Source of the DNA: Agrostemma githago
Taxonomy: Eukaryota > Streptophyta > Magnoliopsida > Caryophyllales > Caryophyllaceae
Assembly (NCBI GenBank): GCA_958450325.1
Contig: OY288241.1
Location: 53,888,078 to 53,952,077, forward strand
DNA length: 64,000 bases
Direction: 5' to 3'
The position numbers were made by a program, and so were the translations under genes. Below are positions 9,964-20,238 of the stretch, piece after piece; the stretch's first letter is position 1, and each line of letters starts with the position of its first letter. The notes beneath the pieces were generated by a model, which did no database searches, was not told the origin of the DNA, and saw nothing but the letters and a program-made list of their open reading frames with translations.

Positions 9964-12134
9964 TGTGGACATGACATAGGTCCACCCCGGCGCGGCCACG
10001 GGCGGGTTTGAAGAAGCGAATGAATCTCATGTGGGATGGATCTCGAATTGAAATTTAAATCGAAGTAGGAGTCGCCACCGAACTTTGTGGGAGTTCGGGC
10101 CCATTCGAACCCACTCTATGTCGTAGTGGGCAATGTACAAAATATGGCCCATTTCCGATGTCAGAGTTTATAGGGCTCGTCCCTTAGCATTTGATACCGA
10201 TACCGACATTATCGAATACCGTGTATTGAATGACTCTCGTTGCCAATGGATTCGAACATCCGGAAACCATGGTTCTGAGTAAGGGGTGAGGGTACGTGTT
10301 GGGAAGTTCACAAAGAACACCCAACCCCGCCCGCACTTAGCGGCCTTTACTAAGATATCGTCCGATTTTTATGTACGCGCGTTAGTTCGACGATTGAATG
10401 ATATGTAAAGAGTATTTTCAGACTAAACATGTGAATTATGTTTGCTAAGTCGTTTTAATGCGTCTAAAAATTAACGTAAAAGTTGTATTTTAGCATACGA
10501 GGTTCATTTTAGTATAATAAAACAAACGAAAAGAAATTGCTAAAGACATGAACAAACGGGTTAGTAACGATTGATAAATTGAATAAAAATGTAAACTTAA
10601 TGCATGGTGTAAAAAAAATTTGTGACACGTGATGGATTAAACACGCGTTGACCGAGGTCAAAATTATTTATCGAAAGTTTGGAATATGCTGAGGAAGACG
10701 CTGTTTTTAAGAAATTTTAAAAAAAAAGAAAGAAAAAAGAAAAAAAAACGTCACTGTTTCAGGGATCCGCGCGACTCGCCTGGGAGGGGCGCGACTCGCG
10801 CGGGAAGGCGTCTCGCCCGAGACGCGTACGGCTCGCGCCTCGGGCTGCTCTAGGGTTTGATTTTTTGAAAATCGTTAGTTTTAATAAATCGCGTACAAAT
10901 TTGAATTAATTTATACTCGACTTATATTTTCGATATTCATCATATCCGATATTCGATTATGAAATCGATATCAAATACTCGGAATGATTTTTAGAAAAGA
11001 AAGGATTTTGTAAATAGTTTTGTAAAAAAATGATGTTTGATTCTCTCCACGTTAAAAATCGTTGTGTTTTGTCTTATGAAACCACGTGACGATTTTTTAG
11101 TATCAACGAGATTAATTTAGTTCTTGTTAGATTTGATATTTGAGTATAGAGTCGATATCATACTTTAAGAACGTTGTTTTTATATGAAAATAGTTTATAG
11201 TATCGATATTATGGAAAAATAGAAGATGTGACGACGACCCATAAAAAAAATAGACCAACGACGGACGAAGAAAAACGTGAGAAGGGAGAGAGAGAGTGAT
11301 CGGGATTTGGAACACCCTCAACCTACATGCTAATTCCGGTCTCGATTAGGGACTCGTAATAACGGCGCTTGCGTTGGAGTAACGAGAATATAGGTGGAGT
11401 TAAGGTGTTGTATTTTTGGTAAGGTTTGCCTAAGGTTTGCTAGAGATTCGGGTTGTATGTCGGGAATTCGGGGATGTGTCGGGAACTGTAGTGAATAATC
11501 GGTGTTTCTAGATGTGTAGATGTATCGATGTGTAATATGTGTGTTGATGTCTTTGATGGGAGGGTCCTATTTATAGGAGATGGCTAACTTGCAAAGGAAG
11601 AAAGTCACCGGTCGGGATGAGTTGGGATTTCGTCTGAGGATAGGAAAAGTAAACAATTTGAGAGGAACATGACTTCCGTTGCTTGGTGGGGAAGTCACGA
11701 AATCTGGCTGGTGTTGGGGTACTCGGCCGAGTACTCCTTGTATTCGGTGGAGTGCTCGGTCGGGATTCCTACTGGGGATCGAACTCTACCTTTTAACGGA
11801 TTTGTTTAATATTTTTTGAGGCTGATTTTTGTAGTGTTTGAGCTCAAACCGGACTCATGGGGTGACACGACTGGTTTATGTGTCTCGAAAATATCTTTGA
11901 CCGGGTTTTGACTCGGTCGCTAAAAGACGGTTTTGCCCCTGGTGTCGGATTTGACCCAAATTAGTCTTGTTTGACTCGAAATGTCTCACTGCGCCTGAAT
12001 TTGAGGTCTGCGCCAATTACTATTGATTCTGAGTTCATAATCAAGCGTATTTAGTCATGTTTACGTCCGATCATCATCGGGTGTTTTTTGGAAACTGCTA
12101 TAGACACCTGGCGGTCAAAATGTGGGTGTCTACA
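9964..12134 (-). repeat. Tat element LTR (5' LTR in element orientation)
   Basis: This 2171-bp LTR is the partner of 3156-4869. Two structural differences explain the length: a 474-bp insertion at 11303-11776, and loss of about 30 bp around 12009 (the GTTTTGTGAGATTTTTACTT segment of the other LTR). Confidence 0.92.
11303..11776. mobile_element. Unclassified 474-bp insertion in the Tat LTR, flanked by GATCG duplications
   Basis: Comparison with the other LTR gives clean borders: GATCG (11298-11302) and GATCG (11777-11781) flank sequence absent from the other LTR. The ends show no obvious terminal inverted repeat or TG...CA. On the minus strand CTATAAATAGGACC (around 11566-11579) resembles an LTR or TRIM promoter. 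Motifs GGTCGGGATGAG and GGTCGGGATTCC resemble the dyads of the Athila-like element at 38-54 kb. It could be a solo LTR with eroded ends, or a small DNA element. Confidence 0.6.
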
Positions 12135-12827
12135 ACAGTCGATATGTGTTAATGGGGCAAAATATCTGGAGTATCGAAAAAAAGGAGAGGCATCCTTCAA
12201 CTTTTAAGAGCATCCTCGCTATTAGAGATGAAATCTTTCAGAAAGAAGGGGCTATGGAAGATAGTCTCGTCAGGAGTTGGACTATAAAGGAGGCGTTCAA
12301 TGTCAAAGCAGCTTATGAATGGTTCCGAAAAAAGAAACCCATAATCCCATGGATGAGAAGAATTAAGGAGGGGAATCTCATACCTAAGCATATGATAATT
12401 CTAGCAATGGCAAGTCAACAAGTTTTAGCTACACAAGATAAGATGCAAGGTCGAGGGATTCCGATTGCCAGTAGATGTGCATTATGCGAACAAAATTTGG
12501 AAACCACTGTCCATTTATTCTTTGGCTGCCCATTTTCTCGTCAAGTTTGACAACATTTATTAAATTCGATGCAAACAACGGGAAGAAGTAACAATCTGGC
12601 TACCGAGCTGAATTGGTGTACGGTGAGAGCAAAGAGGAGACATTGGAAGAACTACTGGTTTTGCACCAGCATCGTTTAATTTAGAGGAGGGGCATCGTGT
12701 AATGTCTAGAGGATATGACTTTTGTAAGAGCTTAGTCTCATTTATATAATATGAGGCATAATTTTCATGCAAAATAATAGTAGTAGTAGTAGTAATAATA
12801 ATAATAATAATAGTAATAGTAATAATA
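12135..12827 (+). mobile_element. LINE A, 3' part with tail
   Basis: This is the continuation of LINE A after the Tat insertion: end of ORF2, a short 3' region with CATGCAAAA near its end (about 12767-12775), and a TAA/TAG microsatellite tail interrupted at 12828 by a CACTA element. The tail resumes at 14945. Confidence 0.9.
12140..12680 (+). pseudogene. LINE A ORF2, C-terminal part with zf-RVT domain
   Basis: The frame continues exactly from 3155 once the LTR element and one target duplication are ignored. It includes GQNIWSIEKKERHPS and the zinc-binding zf-RVT module CALCEQNLETTVHLFFGC (C-x2-C...H-x4-C), which follows the RT in plant L1 ORF2. A TGA at 12548-12550 replaces the conserved Trp of RQVW. 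The frame ends near 12677, earlier than in B, F and G; the conserved WIERNARIF-like C-terminus is missing, so there is a 3' deletion of roughly 150 bp. Confidence 0.85.
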
Positions 12828-14944
12828 CACTACAACAAATTGGCACTTGCGCCACGAATTATGCCACGGGAATTTTCTATTTGGGGCTAAATTTTACCTA
12901 GCCACGGGAAAATTTTGATTCGCTAGTTGGGAAAAAAAATATGCCACGGGAACATTTTTTCCCGTGGCAAAAATTCTCTTGCGCCACGAATTTTATTAAA
13001 GTCGTGGCCAATAATCACTCTTGCCACGAAATATGCCACACCCATGGCAAAAATATGTTTAGCCACGAATTTGTTCAGTGGCAAATATTATTTAGCGACG
13101 GCATAATTTACTTCCGTGGCGAAATTAATTTTTAGCCACAGATTTAATAAATGCATGTGGCTAATTGTTCTCCAAACTTTAATCAAATTACTTTCAACTT
13201 AATCCGAGTGTCAAATATTGATCTTAAAAAATTCCTTAAAATTCAAAGTTAAAGATAATATAAAAAAAATATTAACTTTGAAAATATTTTATTAATAAAA
13301 AGTTGGTATTATTATATTTAGTTTTAAGAAAAAATTAATTTTTTTGTAAAATTAAATACAAGAAAATTAAACTTTGGTTGTCTAATTTGTTGATTTTTTT
13401 ACTAATCATCATTTTTGAAGTAATAGATTTCTTTTAATTTGACAATATGTTTTATTAAAATACTGTAATCTTAAGTATGACTTTTGAAAAACAACTAACA
13501 TTTACATAGTGTTATATATGCTAGCTAAAATGTGGCGTACATAGCATATCAAGTAAAAGAAGCGTGCGATTGATCATCCATCATTGAGACGTTTAATATT
13601 ATTTAAGATTCTTTCATTTTTACCGCTTAATTAATTAATTTTTTCACATGTAATACACTTCTTTTTAAAACAAAAAAAAACTTAAAAAAGAAAGTTACTG
13701 AGAATGGTTTTTTTTCCAAATTATTGATTCTCTTACAATATTTTCATTGTGAAAAAAATTGCTTTATTAAATTCGTATTTAAGAATTCTAATCAGTCTAT
13801 ATATTTTTATGGAATTAACTTTGATTGTGAAAACAATAATTATTTTTGTAATTTAATTGTCTTTCAAGTTGTTTGGTTTGGAAGAAAGATTAATGTATTA
13901 GAAAGTTGTGCCTAAGTTCAAAACCAGTCAAAATAATTTTTCAAAATAAGAGAGTTATAAATAAGAAAATCAAATAATTAACAAATACAAGTAAGAAAAT
14001 ATAGTAATTAAGGACTAATAGTGAGAAAATCCAAAACTAATTTATCGGTAACTTTTTAATTCAATAACTGTTCTGAAATATTATTTGGAAGATATTTTAA
14101 AAAATGAATTTAAAATAAAATTTACTTAATAAAAAATAAAACTCAGGTAAAACTTGAAGTAGGCAAGAGAAAACTCAATGAGGATAAAAAAGTGATGAAA
14201 TAAAATAATGACCGATAACGAAAAGAAAAAAACATATCGAAAGAACTAGCAATAAAAGAACGTGGAAAATAGAAACTAAAATAGAAATATCGATAAATTA
14301 ATGAAATCATGAGTCTGAAAATCAACTTCGGAACTCTTTTTTTCCGGAATAATAATTTTTTGGTTGTAATATGTAAATCATTGGGAAAAGAAATTAATTA
14401 CTCAAAAGTAAATGTAGTTTGTGAAGAAAAACATCACTTTAAAAGAATTCAAACCAATGATTATGTGAATAAAGTTCAATTTCATTTCTGATAGCTGGCC
14501 ATAAGAACTCCACAGTTAAGCGTGCTTGAGTGAGAGTAGTGGTAAGATGGGTGACCTCCTGGGAAGGCCCTTTGATGCGTATGGTGAATTAAATAATATT
14601 GGAATGACTTAGCAATAAAGCTAGTAATCGTTCCAGATGTGACTACTATAGGGGTAAAGAATTCTTACAGTTATTAATTTATTATATATTTTGTCACCGT
14701 AATAAATGTTTTGCTACAAACATAATTAGCCATGGGATAATCCGTGGCAAAAAATTAATTCTAGCCACGGGAGACTCCGTGGCAATAAAATCAATACTTG
14801 CCACGTTTTTTTTCTCGTGGCTATTTGTTTGCCACGGCCACTTGCGCCACGGATGGTCTTTCCGTGGCAAAGTACTTTAGCAACGAAAATTTAGCACTTT
14901 TGCCACGAATTGAACCGTGGCCCAAGTGCTCATTTGTAGTAGTG
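12828..14944. mobile_element. Non-autonomous CACTA transposon with GCCACG subterminal repeats
   Basis: The element starts CACTACAACAAATTGGCACT and ends as the reverse complement of CACTACTACAAATGAGCACT. It has a 3-bp ATA duplication on both sides (12825-12827, 14945-14947), as expected for CACTA/En-Spm. The first 300 and last 250 bp hold many direct and inverted GCCACG/CGTGGC units, the usual arrangement of transposase-binding subterminal repeats. The middle is AT-rich with no transposase frame. The length of 2117 bp and lack of coding capacity mean it must be mobilised in trans. Confidence 0.93.
14500..14567 (+). pseudogene. 5S rRNA-derived segment inside the CACTA element
   Basis: The segment resembles the 3' two-thirds of plant 5S rRNA, including AGAACTCC, CAGTTAAGCGTGCTTG and GATGGGTGACCTCCTGGGAA, with several substitutions (for example CCACAG for CCGCAG). 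It covers the internal polymerase III control region but lacks the 5' third. It is not a functional 5S gene. It may be a Cassandra LTR remnant or a captured 5S copy. Confidence 0.85.
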
Positions 14945-15050
14945 ATAGTAATAATAGTAGTAATAATAATAATAATAGTAATAGTAGTAATAAAATAATA
15001 ATAACAATAATAATAACAATAATAACAATAACAATAACAATAACAATAAC

Positions 15051-15090
<40 letters not shown>
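14945..15090. repeat. (TAA)n-type microsatellite tail, LINE A to LINE B junction
   Basis: These are TAG/TAA/CAA triplet repeats resuming right after the CACTA element and running to the CT-rich 5' end of LINE B. Together with 12780-12827 this was one microsatellite before the CACTA insertion. Confidence 0.95.
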
Positions 15091-15092
<2 letters not shown>

Positions 15093-15134
15093 CTCTCTCT
15101 AGAGGACGAATCCTCTCCTGGCGATCAACGATCG

Positions 15135-15399
15135 ATGCAAAAGTCGACGGCGGGAACGGGTCGGGGCCGAGGGAGGCCTAGAAAACACAGGGAACTAGAT
15201 ACACGAAACCATTGGGAAGCTAATGGTGCAGCTCAAGACAACAATGGCGAAGAGGATGATCGGCAATTTCAAAATCAGGAGAAACAGCAAGGAACTCCGC
15301 TGGTTAATGAGCTGATTGACAAAGCTATGCAATCGATCTGCTCTCTTAAAGGAGGCGGTGATGCAATTCGAGAAAGGTGATGGGAATATGGGTGATAAC
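15135..15399 (+). pseudogene. LINE B ORF1, N-terminal part with AT-hook
   Basis: The start is ATG 15135, about 44 bp from the element's 5' end. Residues 8-16 are GRGRGRPRK, a canonical AT-hook core (GRP flanked by basic residues) expected to bind the minor groove of AT-rich DNA. It continues with an acidic, Gln-rich stretch and PLVNELIDKAMQSI, also conserved in copies F and G. The frame ends at 15380 through an indel; the shifted frame is open to 15399 where the inserted LTR begins. The rest of ORF1 resumes at 19068. Confidence 0.85.
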
Positions 15400-16696
15400 T
15401 GTAACACCCCTGATTTTTATAAAGTAAATTAAATTAAAATTATGTTCGTATCTTTATTTTGTTAACGATTTAACTCGTAATTCTTAAAATAATTATAAAA
15501 CGAATTTATCGTTTAATCGTTTCAAACTCCTAAAATTCTATTTGACTCGGAAACTCTTATATTTAAAACATATTTTTATTTCTGTTTCGACTCATTTTAT
15601 ATATTTAATCTAATTCTTATCGAAAGTCTATTTCGACGATTTAAATTCCAAATTCTTTTTATTTATTTATATTTAAGTTCGAATTTCTATTTGTGGGTCG
15701 AAACTCATTTATTTTAAAGTTTCGTCAAAACATCTGTTACCTTTTCTCGAGAAATCCATTTAATTCACTTTATCGAAAATTTATTATTAATCGGATAATA
15801 TTATTTCATCGCCTAATTATTTATTTCTATCAACTTCGTTTTTGTCTCGAATACTTTAATTACTCATTTGACGGCCCGATTATTTATTAGTTTTATTGAC
15901 TCGTTTCTATTTCGATTTGTGGGTCAGTTAACTTATCGTTACAGAATTCGTTTCTCACCCGATTCATTTAATTAATCCTTATTGTTTTTAAACTCACTTT
16001 TTGGTGCTGATTCATTCCCCATTCAGTACACTTCCCCTGCCTGTTTGACCCGCTTGCTTTCCCATTTGATTCAACTTATCCTCTTCTTGTTAAACCCCTT
16101 TGTTTTCCTTTTCTTTTACTCCACCGCTCCACTTATTCTTCCTCCACATTACTGGCATTCACTCCTTTTCTGTTTCATTTTGTTCCACCGCTTAATCCTC
16201 TTTCATCCCTCCTTTTCAACCCCTTCTTCCATGCTTTACACCAACGCTCCCCATCGTCATACTCGCTGCTGCTACTGTTGTTTCCATGCGTTTGCTGCTG
16301 TTGCGTCTAAGGTGACCCCTTTTTTTTCTTTCGCCCTTCCTCTCCTTCTTTTCCCTTCGGGTTTTATTTAATGTCGGCTGTTGTTGTGCTGTTAAATTGT
16401 CGTTGTTGCTACTACTTGATGTTGCAGTTCACATTTTCTTTTCTCGTTTGTCCTCTGCTTTGTTTTCTTCTTCTTCTTCTACTGCTGCGTTTATTTTTTC
16501 TTTTTGTCGAATCGATTGATGATTTCGGTTGCTTATTCCTCTCCTGTCTTCTTCGTCTTCTCCATCACCGTCATTGTTCTCCGGCTGTACGCTGCTGCTG
16601 TTTCGTGCTTCCGTTTTTGTCTTTTGTCTTCTGTTTTGGTCGAGGTAGTCTCCTTCTCCTGATTTCTTTTGTTGTGTTGCTTGCTGCTGCTGCGTT

Positions 16697-16768
<72 letters not shown>

Positions 16769-19062
16769 GTATTTCTTCTTCCTTTCTTATTCTGTTTTGT
16801 TTGTCGTGTTGCTGCGCTGTTGATGTCGTTCGTTCGGTTTCGGTGGCTGTTACTGTTTCGTTGTTTTCCTTTTCCCCTATTTTTCTCTCGTGTTACGTTC
16901 TCGCTATCGGGTCTTGGTTGTTACTCATTTCTTGCTGCTACTATCAAGGTCCACCGTCTCTACTGGTTCGTGGTTGTTATTGATGATATTCTTGCTGGTT
17001 TTCTAATCGGTTTCTGGCTGCTCTTTCTGTTCGTGTACTCTTGTTTCGTCATGTTCACTGCAGTTTGCTGGTGTACGATATTCATTCCGATGCCGCGGAT
17101 GTTGTTTTGTTTTGCTGTTGTTCTTCCTCTTCTTTTCTTCCTCGTTTCTTCTGCATTTGTTGTTGTTGTTGTGGTCGATATTGATGGTGTTCGTTCTGCT
17201 ACTGGTTTTGCCGGCTTTCGAGGTTGTCGTTTGTGCTACTGTTGTGCTGCTGTGCGTAGCATGCCGTCGTTTTGTTGTCGTTCGATTTCTGTTCTGCTAG
17301 TTGTCCTTCCATCGAGATTCCCATTGTTGTTTCCAGCCCTCTTCATCCTATTTTTTTTCTTCTCTTATTCACCGTGGTTCTCGTTTTACTCGGAGTCATG
17401 TACCCTTCTTTTCCTCCTTCTCTTCCTTCCCTTCTCCATATTCTCATTATCCAAATCTCGTTCTCTTTCTTTTCGTGAAGGGCTCGGAGTTTTAGTGATT
17501 CGGCTTTCTGGTCTAAGTTTCGAGCTTGGGCTAATCGGGAAAGGAAAGTGCGTGATCGCTTGGTTATCGACTAAAGGTAACTTTAGGACGTTACTCGATT
17601 TTATATCGTATGTTTGAGTAGTAGTATGTAGTAAATATTTTAACTTCGGTTTTCTAATTTTAGCTATTTATTATTGCTAATAATATTATTTTTCTTTAAA
17701 ATCGTATGCCTTATCTATATTTTTACAACTTTCGATATCGTTTTATAAATCGTTAGTCATTTTATTATTTACAATCGTTATATTATTTTGTTGATTATCT
17801 TGACACTAGTAACTAAATAATATCGATTTCATATTTTCGTCATATTTTATTAATTTATAACTTTAACTCAAAATCGTATTTTTATATTATAATCGAGATT
17901 TGCATACTTGTTCAATAAACTAATTTCGTTTTACGAATTATATTATTAAATAAGAAAATAGTCGATTTTGTTTTAAATACATTTTTAGTCGAGACTATTT
18001 TCCCTAATAATTTCTCATTTATATACGATTATTTATTTTTAGTAAGATCAGTATTATTTGTTGATAAAATCTATTTGCTAAAAATAATTTGAATGCTTTA
18101 TAAAATCTCGTTTAATTTATAAGACTCGTGGACTCAATTAATTTTTGATATCGTTTTTCTTAAAACATCTCTTTTCTAAGATTTATAGTTTTAACTCGAT
18201 TTCCTAATTATTTATAAAATACTATATGTTGACATATTATATTTTATTTATATTTTGAGTAACGAATTTAGAAATATATTAAAGTTACGATAACGACGAT
18301 AATAATAAAATATTAATTTCGTTAGAAATGCTATTTTATACATTTCACTAATTTTAATGCCTTATGTATTTTCCATAAGACTATTTTTAGTAAGTTTCTA
18401 AAATTAGTAATTTTCTATTTATAGAAAGTTTCCCTTTTAATATAAAATATTTATTCATTTTACCCTCATATTATTTATATTGATTATATCTTTTGAATAT
18501 CGATAATGGCTGTTTTGGAGTTATGGAATGAGGACAAGTGTATGGGTAGAGTAACACAGTCTAGGGTATACATTTTGCCATCAACTATAAAGCTGGTGTG
18601 TCTATGTTGAGACGCATTGGTCGTTGAACTGAGCATGGTTTGTGTTCAGGAGTGTGTATATTTTGACCTTAAACTTAGATATCGCATCGTGTAAGTCGCC
18701 GTCGGGTTGAACTGGATTACGGTTGGTGTCCAGGAGGGGTGTACATTACTTAAGCCAAGACCTCGCTGCACACAGTCCTGTTATAGTTGAGTTGCCTAGT
18801 TAGAGACCGAAGTCTGATTTGTTTTGACTAAGTTCTCGAAGCTAGTTTGAGTATTATCCTAGTGAAAGTCTATTCCGTTGCACTGATTGATTTCCATAAC
18901 GCCATTTTTTAATATGATTATTATTATCGATTGATTTTCACTTGCAGGTTGGCAAGTATTTTAAGTTTCCTCCGAAAATTTATTTTATTATATTATATCA
19001 TTTTTAATGCTTTCTCATCTTAAGTATTTTGATATAATAATACTATTATTTTTCCATATGAT
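15400..19062 (+). mobile_element. Probable solo LTR of a Ty3/gypsy (Tekay/Del-like) element in LINE B ORF1
   Basis: Sequence unlike any LINE lies between two halves of ORF1. It starts TGTAACACCC, a common start of long chromovirus LTRs. Flanks ATAAC (15395-15399) and ATAAT (19063-19067) look like a 5-bp duplication with one transition, and joining the flanks keeps the reading frame. No second copy, primer site or gag/pol is seen, so a solo LTR of about 3.66 kb is the best guess. The right end is not a clean CA, which weakens the call. Long pyrimidine-rich open frames at 15982-17617 are low-complexity, not genes. Confidence 0.55.
16698..16767 (+). repeat. (TTG)n microsatellite
   Basis: About 23 uninterrupted TTG triplets within the pyrimidine-rich part of the probable solo LTR. 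It is read as poly-Leu, poly-Val or poly-Cys in the three plus frames. Confidence 0.95.
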
Positions 19063-19067
19063 ATAAT

Positions 19068-20238
19068 ATGGCTGGGAGAACGTCCGAGTTACTCCCCACT
19101 GACGTGGTAGCAACGGAACAGCCGGCTACTACAAAGACTGATTCTATTGCGACGGAAAAACCGGCCATTAAGAAGGCATCCAATTCAAGCTGGGCAAATC
19201 AGGTGACGAACAAGAAAATTGGTATGGGACTTTTCTTTGATGAAACTAGTGCTAATTATGATGAAATCGAAATTGATTTGGAAGATTTTATGGCTGAATT
19301 AGAGCAATGGAAATACACGTTGATGGGCAATGTTATAGGAGCCAAGCCATCGCTTAAACAGATGACTGATTTTGCTAAGAAAAAACTGGAACCATGCTTA
19401 TCCGATTGTTCAATACTTTAGGAAAGGCTGGTTTTCGTTTAAGTTTCGTAATCAGGAAGAAATGGATCAAGCTCTCCGAGGAGGGCCATGGCAAATAGGG
19501 AGGAATGTAATTATACTTAAGCAATGGAGTCCGCTCTTCTCTTAGGAGATGGATCGAGTCTCAGTTGTGCCTGTGTGGGTTTTGTTTCCCGAATTGGATC
19601 CATATTTATGGACAGACCTTGTATTGAGTCAGATGGCGAGTAAGATAGGGCGCCCAATGTATGCTGATGCAACAACAACATTCAAAGAGTGTCTATCCTT
19701 TGCTAGAATAATGGTAGAAGTTGATATATCAAAGGATCTGCCTGAAACTGTGACTATAAATATCCCACTCTTGGGGAAATCGGTGCAGAAAATAGAGTAT
19801 GAGTGGCTTCCTTTTTACTGTTATGGCTGTGGGAAATTGGGTCATGTTCAATCTTCCTGTAAGAAGGAGAAGCAAATTGCTAAAGGGGAGGGTCAGATAG
19901 CAAAGGGAGTGAGGTACACACCAAAAACGAATGTACAGGAAAAGATAGTGGTGCAATCTCAAGTTCCTGTTACTGAACAACAAAAGGAAGATGGATTCCA
20001 GGAGGAGAATGGTTTCATTTCAGTGGTGAAGCATTCAGGAAATTCTGGGGTAAAATCAAAAGGGAAAGGGCCTAGCCATGGTCATGAAGAGTTGCATTCA
20101 GAGACGCTAATTCTGTTGCACACGCCTAACAGATACGCGATATTGCAGGAAGGACCAGAAAGTCCAGCAAGGGAAATGAGTGTGGAGGATTTATTTGCTC
20201 CAGCAGAGGGGGCAATCCCACCGGACAAGTGTAAATGA
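19068..20238 (+). pseudogene. LINE B ORF1, main part (DUF4283-like and CCHC)
   Basis: This continues the RNA-binding ORF1. After a Ser/Thr-rich linker with two TEQP/TEKP motifs comes IGMGLFFDE and an RRM-like DUF4283-type domain (TLMGNVIGAKPSL ... FPELDPYLW ... LSFARIMVEV). A CCHC knuckle follows, CYGCGKLGHVQSSC (about 19819-19860). It ends IPPDKCK with TGA 20236-20238, overlapping the ORF2 start by four bases (ATGA). Defects are an extra A in the A-run near 19383 and TAG 19543-19545, where copy G has Gln. Confidence 0.88.

Larger units (their letters stand above)
3156..12134 (-). mobile_element. Tat-type Ty3/gypsy LTR retrotransposon, gag-only, inserted in LINE A
   Basis: Two long direct repeats (3156-4869 and 9964-12134) have TG...CA ends on either strand. 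Orientation is minus because a primer-binding-like TGGCGACTCCGCTGGGGA (minus strand, 9943-9960) adjoins the right LTR, and a polypurine tract (minus strand, 4870-4882) adjoins the left one. The only coding region is a broken gag on the minus strand. No protease, RT, RNase H or integrase motif is seen, so the copy depends on a partner. The PBS and PPT style and the tandem repeat beside the PPT suggest the Tat/Ogre/Retand group. The target duplication is AAAGT/ACAGT. Confidence 0.88.

Noticed and set aside
14500..14567. A 5S rRNA gene
   Set aside because: Only about two-thirds of 5S is present with several changes, and it lies inside a CACTA element. The blocks at 60807 and 61231 are part of Cassandra LTRs.
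14917..15102. Poly-Ile and Asn/Ser-rich frames
   Set aside because: Translation of TAA/TAG microsatellite.
15982..17617. Several long plus-strand frames (up to 306 codons) rich in Leu, Cys, Val, Phe
   Set aside because: Pyrimidine-rich DNA with a (TTG)n run is low in stop codons in all three frames. There is no domain, and it sits in a probable solo LTR.
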